A stretch of DNA of 64,000 nt, from assembly GCF_004379255.2 (NCBI RefSeq), contig NC_056049.1:14926063-14990062 (forward strand), given 5' to 3'. Origin of the DNA: Salvia splendens. Taxonomy: Eukaryota > Streptophyta > Magnoliopsida > Lamiales > Lamiaceae. Shown piece after piece: positions 24,625-34,228 of this stretch; the first letter of the stretch is position 1, and each line of letters starts with the position of its first letter. Under the pieces are notes generated by a model. That model did no database searches and was not told the DNA's origin. It saw only the letters and a list, made by a program, of their open reading frames with translations. The translations under genes were made by a program, and so were the position numbers.

Positions 24625-25710
24625 TGTAAAAAATCATGGATTAAAATATGCCCAGTCAATGGATTTTGACCAAATAATAAATGTGACGAGACATTTAATT
24701 TTGTGAAATTAAATGACATATCGTCGATCTACATTTTACGTAGATAAATGTAGTATATTCACTTTCTCAAATCCGATTTCCGGTGAGTGAGAAATAGTGA
24801 ATTAAAGTTGGGCATAATTAGCTTTTAATTAAAGCTTGGAGTTAGAGGTTAGGGAATAATTAACTAGTGTTAATTATCCCACATTGGAGGATTAACACAT
24901 CTTTTAATGTGTATAAATTAAGTGACTTTATGTTACTTAATAATTATAGTGGACCAAGATGGGTGAAAGAGCCCACACTCGCGCACACGCGCGCCCCGCC
25001 GCCGCCGCCCGCCCGAGCCCGAGCCCGATCCCGATCTCGATCTCGATCTTGATCTTGGACTTGGATCTTGGCAATTGGTCTTTGGGTGGTCTTTGGGCTT
25101 GGTGCTTGGCCCAAACTATTCTTTTTAGATCACCGCCAAGTCAGCAATCCAAGTGGCTTGACACGTCGTCAAGCGAGGCACAGTCACGGCTGCCACGTGA
25201 GAAATCCACACGCTCCACACACGGATGGCACACTCCTGCCACACGCTCGTAACCGTCGGCGGTTACGGATCTGCCATGATGAGCCTTCATGGCTTGGTTG
25301 ACCCTGCATGGTGGCTCGGCCGATAAATAGGCTAGCCATTCCACTGCATTAGCTACTACATCATTCACAAGCATTACAGCATAAGCTCTCTCCATCTCTG
25401 CATTTTCTTTCTGTCGAAGCTCTGCCCTCTCCTCCATCCAGTTCGCCGGAGCTCTGCTGATTGCGGTGCTGCATCAATAGAGACGTAGTCGTTTTACCTT
25501 TGGGGACGACACGCCAAACCGAAGAGCACTACCGGGGCGTATCTCGTCTTGCGGGAAGAGGCCTCCTCGACTCGGCTTAAACATTATTCACGGTTACTGT
25601 TTCATTTTTGCATTTGTAATCTCATTCTAGTTCAGTTTCCTCTTTTGTATTCCTTCTTTTGGGTTGTATTACGCCCGGCTTTTATCTCCTGTAATCCCCA
25701 GAAACCAACA
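24625..25710 (+). repeat. 3' LTR of the full-length copia element (1086 bp)
   Basis: Homologous to 18455-19565. The GC-rich block near 24975-25075 is shorter, and the TATA motif reads GATAAATA near 25322. TSD TCGAA follows. Confidence 0.9.
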
Positions 25711-26009
25711 TCGAACACCACATTTACTCTACTACACATCAACTGTCAAGCAAATAGAATTGAGGAAGATTTCCCAAATCCTCATTGAGAATCTCTCCGA
25801 ACACGGTTTTGCCATACACCTAATACATTATGCCTCATTCATTGCTATGGGTCCCCATTTTTCTGGTAGTTGTATGAAGTTTGATGTGAACAATATACCC
25901 AATGCCTTACACTACCGCTACTATACTCTATCAAATGGAGACAAATTGCATTGGGAAGCCACGCTATTCAGCTTTACTGATTACTAATTTTTTCCATTAC
26001 TAAGCAATA
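25711..26009. other. insertion-site flank, no gene recognised
   Basis: This is the sequence beyond the copia TSD, up to the LINE 3' tail. A plus-strand reading near 25740-25987 is open but matches no family I recognise. Confidence 0.3.
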
Positions 26010-27206
26010 TATCATTTTTTGTTTTTTTTAAAACACCTCAAGGTGGAGGGTTCGTGGGTCCCTCATCCCTATATATCGACAAGATAATTGCGTACAGACC
26101 GAGCCATGCCCAAACGGAGCATGCTCTATAAAAACGAAAAACGAATGAGAGTATCTTGGGGGGTCCACTTCCCAATACTAGAAGGACACCAATCTACTCT
26201 CTTCCTTTGCTTACAAGTTGAGCACCCAAAAAACACAAAGAAGAGACCATTATCTACCTAGAAATTGAAAATTTGGTAGCCCAAGCTGATCCATCCGAGC
26301 CATTGCGTTGATAATTATCAGAGTCGTGATATGATCGAACTCTACAAGGATGGTTTCCTTGCATCCTTGTTGCGCTAGCCAGATTGCCACTTTGTTGCCA
26401 ACATTTGGAATGTGAGAGATCTTAACCGTAACTCGCTTAAATTTGTTGCGGATCTCCGTGACCCGATGACACGTACTAGTGGACCCATACTTGTCGGCAC
26501 GTAGCAAGGCCACGACTTCTGTTGAGCTAATTTCAATCCAGAGTTGCTGGTCTCCTCCTCTTACCAGATCTAGCCCGAGAGACAAAGCCTGCAGTTCCGC
26601 ATCAAGGGGAGAAGCTGCAGAAATTTCCGTTGTAAACCCTCAGATCAGATTGCCTCCTTTATTCCGGAGGATGCCTCCTGCTCCATCCCCACTGTGCTCC
26701 ATTTTCCATTAGAGTTGAGTTTAACCCAGTTGGTGTCCGGTGGTATCCATCTAACCAGTCTGACTTGTTTGTGTGGTTGTACTCTCCAAGACGAGGAGTC
26801 AAGGAAGTCTGGAATGTCACACCCACTCCACTGTTCCTTGTCCAGTTTACCAGCTGTGCTCAGCTGCTGCAAGTACTGTACAATCCTGTTGAGTACCGTA
26901 TCAGCTGTAAACAGAGACCCCCTGTGAAATAGTCCGTTTCGTTGTGACCATAAGAACCAGAGAACCAAGCAAGGGATGATGGAACTTGCGTGTGGACTAG
27001 TTGTTCGGCACAGATGGCGATGCCAGAATCTGATCCTTGTTTCCAAGTCCTTAACAGCAACATTCCAGATCGGCATGTTTTGAAACCAAGCAGCGATTTT
27101 CCCCCAGACTTCTACCGCCACCTCCTCATACAAATGCTCTCTCGCTTCAACTCTCGGTGATCTGCAGCACCTACACTTTGAAGCAAGGCTAATTCTCCTC
27201 CATTGT

Positions 27207-27774
27207 TGTTAGTGTTTGAGCTCATCAAGACCGGATTGAGCTGGTGGAAGAATCAAGTCAGGAAATAGCCGTTGGGAACCAAAACAGGAACTAGCCGTTG
27301 GAAACGGTTATAACCGTTGTTCGGCAAAAGGAAGCTGTTCGGCAAAAGGAAGCTGTTCGGCAAAGGAAGCTGTTCGGCAAAGGAAGCTGTTCGGCAAAGG
27401 AAGCTGTTCGGCGGTTTTCTTGATCGATACTTCTTAAGGGAGTTGCGATTCATTCCAGAACGAACAACAACAGAAATCAAAAGTGATAGAGAGAGAATTC
27501 AAGAGAGGAAGTGTTATCTTTCAGCTGTGCGTTTTTAGCTCTCGAAGCAAGAAGTTTTCGGGCGAGTTGAGGGTTTTCCATCTTGTAAATTCTTGAGAGT
27601 TTTGAGTGCTCTTATGTTTGTAATTTCTCGAGTGATCAATAAAGAAACACACCAGATTCTGCCCGTGGATGTAGGCTTACGCCGAACCACGTAATTCGCT
27701 TGTGTTCTTCCTTGCATGTTGTCATTTCATTAATTTGCATTTCGATCATCACAACCGTAGGTTCGTTCTTCACA
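27207..27774 (+). repeat. 5' LTR of the intact copia element (568 bp), five tandem units
   Basis: It begins TGTTAGTGTTTGAG and ends TTCTTCACA. It contains five copies of a 17-18 bp unit (ttcggcaaaggaagctg) at about 27318-27408. Confidence 0.9.
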
Positions 27775-27777
27775 ACG

Positions 27778-27795
27778 TGGCGCCGTCTGTGGGAA
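27778..27795 (+). other. primer binding site of the intact copia element
   Basis: TGGCGCCGTCTGTGGGAA starts 3 nt after the LTR end. It is identical to the site at 17435-17452 in the deleted element. Confidence 0.85.
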
Positions 27796-27887
27796 ATTCG
27801 TCCACTGAATTGATCGAGAAGGCATAAAGTTTTGGGAGTTCTTTCTTTGTTTTTTTTTCTCAAGAAGGCGCTCAACCTGTTTGAATA

Positions 27888-30800
27888 ATGGCTGCAGCAA
27901 GGTTTGATGTTGAAAAGTTCACAGGCCGAAATGATTTTGGCCTATGGAGGCTGAAGATGAAAGCAATCTTGATGCAACAGGGTTTATGGGAAACCCTAAA
28001 TGGTGGAGGCAGTAATGAGGAGGAGAAGCCCGAGCCTGATGAAAAGGAGAAGGCAAAGGCTCAAGACAGAGAGTACAAGGCATATAGTACCTTGATACTC
28101 AACCTCAATGACAGAGTCCTCAGAGAAGTTTCAAAGGAGGAGACAGCGGCTGGAGTTTGGTCCAAGTTGGAGTCATTATACATGGCCAAATCCTTGGCAA
28201 ATCGGCTGCACCTGAAGCAGAAACTTCTCACTTTCAAGATTGCTGATGGAAAAGGTGTGTTGGAACAGCTCGAAGAATTTGGGAAATGCATCGATGATCT
28301 TGAGAACATTGATGAAGAGATTAAAGATGAGGACAAGGCTCTGATGTTGTTGAATTCCTTGCCACCAAGTTATGAGCATTTCAAGGATGCTATACTTCTT
28401 GGTAGAGAGTCCAAGATTGGATATGAAGAGGTGTACTCTGCTCTAAAGCTCAAGGAAATCCAGAAATCTAATCCAAAGTCCACTGAAATGGTGTCTGAGA
28501 GTCTGAGTGTTGCTGATCACAAGAAGAATGTGAAAAGAAAGTCACAGAAGAAGCCATGGAAAAACAAGACAGCTGACTGGAAAGAGACCAGATCATGCCA
28601 TCACTGCAAGAAACCAGGCCACATAAAGAAGAATTGTTGGGTTTGGAAGAAGAAGCATGCCGAGGAAGAGAATGGCAAGAACAATGCTGATATTGCAGAA
28701 GAGTTGGTGGTCCCGGAGGCTCTGTGTGTGACTGAGGACATGGAAGAACTTCCATGGATCATGGATTCTGGATGTAGCTTCCACATGTGTCCAACTAGAA
28801 GTCATTTTGAGGAAATCAAGAATGCAGCTGGATCAGTTTTGTTAGGAAATGACCAGATATGCAGAATCAGAGGAGTTGGGTCCATCAGGCTTAGACTTCA
28901 TGATGGCTCCATCAGGTTACTCACTGGTGTGAGGTTTATTCCAGAGATTAAGAGGAATTTGATCTCTATTGGAGTGTTGGATGCAGCAGGATATAATTGC
29001 ATATTATCTGATGGGATTATGAACATCGTCAAGAATGGTGATGTTGTTATGATGGCTGAGAGAAAGAGAAGCCTATACTATCTAAAGGCAAGTGTGGTTA
29101 CTGGATCTGTGAATCTGGTGCAGGTATTAGACTTAAGAATGTGGCATCTCAGACTCGGACACTTGGGAGAAACTGGAATTAAAGAATTGGCCAAGAAGAA
29201 GCTGATTAAGCTGGAAAATCCCAATGAGCAGTTGGGTTTGTGTGAGCAATGTGTGCTCGGAAAGAGTAAGAAACTGCCCTATGGAAGAGGAATTCACAGC
29301 TCAAAGTCACCACTAGACTATGCCCACAGTGACTTGTGGGGCCCAGCTACACCAGCTTCATTGGGTGGAGGTAGATACTTTCTATCCATTATTGATGATT
29401 TTTCTAGAAAATTATGGGTGTTTATCTTGAAGGAAAAGTCAGAGACATTCATGAAATTCAAGGAGTGGTGTAGGGAAGTGGAGGTGGAGAAAGGGTGTTC
29501 TTTGAAGTGTTTAAGAACTGATAATGGGCTGGAATTTCTGAGTGGGGAGTTTGATTCTTTCTGCAAGCAGAAAGGTATGAAGAGGCATAGGACATCTCCA
29601 TCTAATCCCCAACAGAATGGAGTTGCTGAGCGCATGAATAGAACCATCCTAGAGCGAGTTAGATGTATGCTCTTTGGCTCTGGAATGGCTAAGAGATTCT
29701 GGGGTGAGGCTGTGAGTATGGCAGCAGTTCTCATCAATAGAAGTCCTTCTTCAGCTATAGCTTTTGACACTCCTGATCAGAGATGGTATGGAAAGGCCAT
29801 GGATTATTCGAATATGAAGATTTTTGGTTGTATGGCTTATGCACACATCAGGCAAAGTAAGTTGGAGCCAAGGGCCTTGAGATGTGTGATGATTGGATAC
29901 CAAAAGGGAGTGAAGGGCTACAGACTGTGGTGCATAGAGCCAGGAAATCAGAAAGTTATTATCTCTAGAGATGTGCAATTTGAAGAAAGTAGGATGCCAT
30001 TTCTGGAAAAGGCTCAAGAGAGCCAGAGGCCATCTCATTCTGAGAAAGAACCAGAGCCTGAGAGGATGGTGGAGATGGGTGTTCCAGAACCTGAGGAGGC
30101 TGAGGAATCAGTTCAGGTGGAGGTTTCTGGAGCAGATAGAATTGCTGAGCCTGAACAGCAGATGGGAAATCATAGTGAACAAGAAGAAGCAGATGCTGAT
30201 GTCTTGAACCCTGAAGAAGAGCAGCAGGATTTGGGTGACTATGTTCTAGCCAGAGATAGGGTCAGAAGAATCCCTAAACCATCTACAAGATACAGTGAAG
30301 AAGAATACTTGCTATATGCACTATGTGTTGCAGAAAACATAGAGTATGCAGAGCCTTCAAGCTTCAAGGAAGCTATGAGTTCTAAGGAGAGCAAGCAGTG
30401 GATGGAGGCTATGATAGATGAAATACAGTCCCTGATCAAGAACAAGACATGGGTGCTTGTGAAGAGACCTTCCACACAAAAACCAGTGAGTTGTAAGTGG
30501 ATATACAAGAAAAAGTTGGAGGTTGGGAACAAGATTAGGTTCAAGGCTAGGCTTGTAGCTCGGGGGTTCACACAAGAGGAGGGAATAGACTATAATGAAG
30601 TATTTTCTCCAGTGGTAAAGCATGCCTCAATCAGAATTTTGCTAGCTATAGTTGCTCAAAGAAGTTGGTTTTTGGACCAACTTGATGTGAAGACAGCCTT
30701 TCTTCATGGAGAGCTTGAGGAAACTATATACATGAATCAGCCAGAGGGATTTGTGATACATGGGAGTGAAGATAAGGTTTGTCTACTAAAGAAAAGTCTA

Positions 30801-31922
30801 TACGGTTTGAAGCAAGCAAGTAGACAATGGCATATCAAGTTTGATGAACATATGCAGAGTATGGGATTTATAAATTCCAGATATGATAGTTGTGTCTACT
30901 TCAAATCAAAGTCTGAGGGACCTGCTGTGTATTTGCTATTATATGTAGACGACATCTTGCTTGCTGGACCAGATAGACAGGAGCTAGATAGGGTGAAAGC
31001 CTTATTGAAAAAGGGATTTGAAATCAAGGATCTGGGGAGTGCTAGCAAGATTTTGGGAATGGATATATTCAGAAATGCAGATAAGAGGGTGTTGTGGTTG
31101 TCCCAAGAAGGCTACATTCAGAAAGTACTGCACAAATATCAGATTGACAAGAGTAGAGCAACCTCAGTTCCACTATCACAACAGACTAAGCTGTCCAAAT
31201 CACAATGTCCCAGAAATCAGCAAGAAGAAAGAGAGATGAGCCAGATACCTTATTCCAACATAGTTGGGAGTGTGATGTATATGATGATATGCACAAGGCC
31301 TGATATTTCTCATGCGGTAAGCGTGGTGAGCAGATACATGTCCTGTCCGGGAAGAGAGCACTGGTTGGCTTTGAAAGGGATTCTCAAGTATCTCAAAGGA
31401 AGTAGTGATCTGGGAATAATGTTCAAATCAGAGAATGAAGGAGATAAGGATAGCATTATTGGGTTTTGCGATTCAGATTATGCAGCTAACCTTGATAATA
31501 GGCGCTCACAATCTGGGTACATATTTACCTTGTTCGGCTCCGCGGTGAGCTGGAAGTCTAATCTCCAATCCGTGGTGGCTCTATCGACGACGGAGGCAGA
31601 GTATATAGCTCTTGCTGAGGCAGTAAAGGAAAGCTTCTGGCTTAGGGGTATAGTTGGTGATTTTGGGGTGAAGCAAGAGAATGTTGTGATCAAGTGCGAC
31701 AGCAATAGCGCGATTTGTCTCTCGAAACATCAGACATATCATGAACGCAGCAAACATATAGACGTGAGGCTGCATTTCATTCGAGATGAGGTTGAGAAGG
31801 GTGCGGTGAAGATTGAGAAGGTCAGCACCGAGCACAATGCGGCTGATGCACTTACTAAAGCCCTACCAAGATCCAAGTTCCGACATTGCTTGGATTTGGT
31901 TGGGGTGGTCCGAAATTTGTAA
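27888..31922 (+). CDS. complete copia gag-pol polyprotein
   Basis: 1344 codons from ATG at 27888 (MAAARFDVEKFTGRNDFGLW) with no stop. Gag covers about residues 1-240 and the zinc knuckle CHHCKKPGHIKKNC lies near 247. Protease WIMDSGCSFHMCP is near 290. Integrase has MWHLRLGHLG and CEQCVLGK, then HSDLWGP, RTDNGLEFLS and NGVAERMN. RT has CKWIYKKK, LDVKTAFLHGELEETIYMNQ and LLLYVDDILLAG. RNase H has GFCDSDYAANLDNRRSQSG, LSTTEAEYIAL, IKCDSNSAI and EHNAADALTKALP. All catalytic signatures are present and the length is usual for Tork-type elements. The protein would make particles in the cytoplasm, copy the RNA to DNA and integrate it. It is close to the truncated protein at 14584-17391. Confidence 0.95.
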   Translation: MAAARFDVEKFTGRNDFGLWRLKMKAILMQQGLWETLNGGGSNEEEKPEPDEKEKAKAQDREYKAYSTLILNLNDRVLREVSKEETAAGVWSKLESLYMAKSLANRLHLKQKLLTFKIADGKGVLEQLEEFGKCIDDLENIDEEIKDEDKALMLLNSLPPSYEHFKDAILLGRESKIGYEEVYSALKLKEIQKSNPKSTEMVSESLSVADHKKNVKRKSQKKPWKNKTADWKETRSCHHCKKPGHIKKNCWVWKKKHAEEENGKNNADIAEELVVPEALCVTEDMEELPWIMDSGCSFHMCPTRSHFEEIKNAAGSVLLGNDQICRIRGVGSIRLRLHDGSIRLLTGVRFIPEIKRNLISIGVLDAAGYNCILSDGIMNIVKNGDVVMMAERKRSLYYLKASVVTGSVNLVQVLDLRMWHLRLGHLGETGIKELAKKKLIKLENPNEQLGLCEQCVLGKSKKLPYGRGIHSSKSPLDYAHSDLWGPATPASLGGGRYFLSIIDDFSRKLWVFILKEKSETFMKFKEWCREVEVEKGCSLKCLRTDNGLEFLSGEFDSFCKQKGMKRHRTSPSNPQQNGVAERMNRTILERVRCMLFGSGMAKRFWGEAVSMAAVLINRSPSSAIAFDTPDQRWYGKAMDYSNMKIFGCMAYAHIRQSKLEPRALRCVMIGYQKGVKGYRLWCIEPGNQKVIISRDVQFEESRMPFLEKAQESQRPSHSEKEPEPERMVEMGVPEPEEAEESVQVEVSGADRIAEPEQQMGNHSEQEEADADVLNPEEEQQDLGDYVLARDRVRRIPKPSTRYSEEEYLLYALCVAENIEYAEPSSFKEAMSSKESKQWMEAMIDEIQSLIKNKTWVLVKRPSTQKPVSCKWIYKKKLEVGNKIRFKARLVARGFTQEEGIDYNEVFSPVVKHASIRILLAIVAQRSWFLDQLDVKTAFLHGELEETIYMNQPEGFVIHGSEDKVCLLKKSLYGLKQASRQWHIKFDEHMQSMGFINSRYDSCVYFKSKSEGPAVYLLLYVDDILLAGPDRQELDRVKALLKKGFEIKDLGSASKILGMDIFRNADKRVLWLSQEGYIQKVLHKYQIDKSRATSVPLSQQTKLSKSQCPRNQQEEREMSQIPYSNIVGSVMYMMICTRPDISHAVSVVSRYMSCPGREHWLALKGILKYLKGSSDLGIMFKSENEGDKDSIIGFCDSDYAANLDNRRSQSGYIFTLFGSAVSWKSNLQSVVALSTTEAEYIALAEAVKESFWLRGIVGDFGVKQENVVIKCDSNSAICLSKHQTYHERSKHIDVRLHFIRDEVEKGAVKIEKVSTEHNAADALTKALPRSKFRHCLDLVGVVRNL

Positions 31923-31983
31923 GTATGGGAAGGAAGGTGGAACTGGTAGTGATGGATCTTAGATTGCTCAAAGGTGGAGGATT

Positions 31984-32585
31984 TGTTAGTGTTTGAGCTC
32001 ATCAAGATCGGATTGAGCTGGTGGAAGAATCAAGTCAGGAAATAGCCGTTGGGAACCAAAACAGGAACTAGCCGTTGGAAACGGTTATAACCGTTGTTCG
32101 GCAAAAGGAAGCTGTTCGGCAAAAGGAAGCTGTTCGGCAAAGGAAGTTGTTCGGCAAAGGAAGCTGTTCGGCAAAGGAAGCTGTTCGGCAAAGGAAGCTG
32201 TTCGGCAAAGGAAGCTGTTCGGCGGTTTTCTTGATCGATACTTCTTAAGGGAGTTGCGATTCATTCCAGAACGAACAACAACAGAAATCAAAAGTGATAG
32301 AGAGAGAATTCAAGAGAGGAAGTGTTATCTTTCAGCTGTGCATTTTTAGCTCTCGAAGCAAGAAGTTTTCGGGCGAGTTGAGGGTTTTCCATCTTGTAAA
32401 TTCTTGAGAGTTTTGAGTGCTCTTATGTTTGTAATTTCTCGAGTGATCAATAAAGAAACACACCAGATTCTGCCCGTGGATGTAGGCTTACGCCGAACCA
32501 CGTAATTCGCTTGTGTTCTTCCTTGCATGTTGTCATTTCATTAATTTGCATTTCGATCATCACAACCGTAGGTTCGTTCTTCACA
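31984..32585 (+). repeat. 3' LTR of the intact copia element (602 bp), seven tandem units
   Basis: Matches 27207-27774 but has seven instead of five copies of the ttcggcaaaggaagctg-type unit (about 32095-32220). Two units account for the 34-bp length difference. Confidence 0.9.
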
Positions 32586-32997
32586 ATTGTAGTTTAGCAT
32601 CGACCGGAACTCTGTTGGCAAGGAGCCTCTAGATAAAAATAGATATAGAGGGGAGAATACAGTCATTCCAAATCGGATTAAAGACCATCATAGCCGGCTG
32701 CAGATGTATGCACATTTCCCATGTAAAGCGTGTAGAGAAATTACCATGTGAAGAACGGGTCCACCGCAGTATGTCTTCACCCCCGGAGTCTATGGGGATA
32801 TTGAAGACTTCAGCAATAACCTCCCACGGCACCCCTATGGGTTCAAGTACGCTTCGAACCAAAGGCTCATTCCATACCCCGTTCACCCAGAAATCATTAA
32901 CTTTCTTTTGAGATAAGGACATCCCTGGATTGTATAACACACTCATGGGTTTGTCTCCACACTCATGGGTTGTACTTATTGGGAGTGGATGAATCAC

Positions 32998-33309
32998 TTA
33001 TTGCCACTTTTGGTTAAGATATTAGTTTACTCATATTAATCGAAAGCATTACGTATTTGGGGACCTTCATATTTGTAATGAGTGGTTGTAGTATTGTATT
33101 GGGTATTTTGTTTTTAAATGCAACTACACTAACATAAAATATGTTGCATGCAATGGACATTAACATAACATCAATAACCCAATAGGTCAATACCATTAAA
33201 ATGATACCAAAGTTCTTACAATTCAAACATCAAACACACAGCATGAAAGGATCCTAAACACAAATATACAACATCAACACGTCAACGACATAACACAAAG
33301 TTCATAGAC
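32998..33309. other. no gene recognised
   Basis: AT-rich spacer between the LINE 5' end and the second Myb/SANT-like remnant. Confidence 0.35.
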
Positions 33310-34023
33310 TTAAACATAACATATAAAGAGAACCCTGAGATAGATAATAGTCGACGTCCACAAATAGTACTTTGGTTCATCCTGTTGGGTTGGACGGACC
33401 AACCACTTCCCCCATGTCATAGTCGTTTGCCTTGTCTGGCCAAACACACGAACTAAATTTTCGTATTCGGGCACGTCCTTGAGGTAGTACGCAATTGCGA
33501 AATAATTCTCCTGCAACACCGATGCATAACAAAGTTATACAAATATAAACACAAAAACAATTTCGTATTTAAATTGGACTCACAGTCATCATTCGATTCC
33601 ATGTAATATCTTTGGCCACTACGTACTCCTCGGCAGACTCACATACCGCACTATCGTAGTTGATGACAAACTTGAACGTATTGTACCTCATCCTTAAGAA
33701 TTTGACACGCTCACCGATGTCCTCTGGCTCTTGCCAAATAGTGAAATCTTCGACAAGCATTTCACGAGCCCGTGTGAGGAAGGGGCCAGTAAAAGTCTCC
33801 GCCTGTCCAAGTGCTTCAGCCTCTTTTCCTTATGTTCCACCATGTAAGCCAGCAAGATGTTGTCTTCCTCCGGTTGCCAACCATCAACATAGAGGTAGAT
33901 GTCCTTAGAGTGTGGCATGATAGGCTCCATTGGTAGTCTATCCGCCGTGTGGAAGATTTTGCGGACGAGGTGGTTGTTGTGTCTACAAAAATAACACTTG
34001 GTTAATAAATAGGGGTAAAACAA
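33310..34023 (-). pseudogene. second Myb/SANT-like remnant
   Basis: The minus strand reads VDGWQPEEDNILLAYMVEHK, then, after a frame change near 33830, FLTRAREMLVEDFTIWQEPE, RVKFLRMRYNTFKFVINYD and AKDITWNRMM. A probable intron (donor after about 33587, acceptor before 33510) leads to NYFAIAYYLKDVPEYENLVR. The pattern (trihelix-like core, then RYNTFK, then WNRM, then FAIAYY) is that of plant Myb/SANT-like proteins related to the accessory ORF of PIF/Harbinger transposons. It differs clearly from the copy at 13340-18293. A host gene of the same family is the alternative. Confidence 0.6.
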
Positions 34024-34228
34024 CCGAATGATTAATATCTACACTACATTGAATGACCGAATAGCATTAAATGGTGGGCTATGGCTGCATGCAATGTAAA
34101 GTTGACAGCTTTGACCACTTTACCACGCCAAAACAGCCTTTTTCCCTAACCGAGGCATTGGAAAGTTGTAGATATAAACTACTATATGCAATATACTTTT
34201 GAGATGTACATTCACATTATAGTATATA

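Larger units (their letters stand above)
18455..25710 (+). mobile_element. full-length Ty1/copia element with two frame breaks
   Basis: LTRs at 18455-19565 and 24625-25710 (TGTAAAAAATC...GAAACCAACA) are flanked by TSD TCGAA (18450-18454 and 25711-25715). The interior has gag, protease, integrase, RT and RNase H in copia order on the plus strand. No TGG-type tRNA primer site follows the 5' LTR; instead there is a segment complementary to the element's own LTR. Two single-base frame breaks in pol make this copy non-autonomous as read. Confidence 0.92.
27207..32585 (+). mobile_element. apparently intact Ty1/copia element (Tork-like)
   Basis: LTRs at 27207-27774 and 31984-32585 are flanked by TSD ATTGT (27202-27206 and 32586-32590). 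A primer site follows the 5' LTR and a purine tract (ggtggagga) precedes the 3' LTR. A single 1344-codon gag-pol frame has all domains. By eye the LTRs differ mostly in the number of a 17-18 bp unit. It is the best candidate for a recently or currently mobile element here. It sits inside a LINE. Confidence 0.93.
26010..32997 (-). pseudogene. 5'-truncated plant LINE (zf-RVT and RNase H region), split by a copia element
   Basis: The upstream half (32997-32586) has VNDFWVNGVW, ILRWTRSSHGNFS and WRLLANRVPVDAKL, typical of the region before the zinc-binding zf-RVT motif. The frame resumes exactly across the ATTGT TSD into ISLASKCRCC and VWGKIAAWF at 27206-27080. RNase H follows: WVKLNSNGKW (first catalytic Asp replaced by Asn), AASPLDAELQALSLGLDLV and VKISHIPNVGNKVA. 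Damage includes a Trp-to-stop change near 32629 and a frame change near 26645. A 3' untranslated stretch ends in an A-rich tail near 26010-26035 on the minus strand, as in L1-type plant LINEs. Confidence 0.75.

Noticed and set aside
25737..25987. A small gene upstream of the LINE tail
   Set aside because: Open for only about 80 codons, no recognisable domain and no supported start or splice site.
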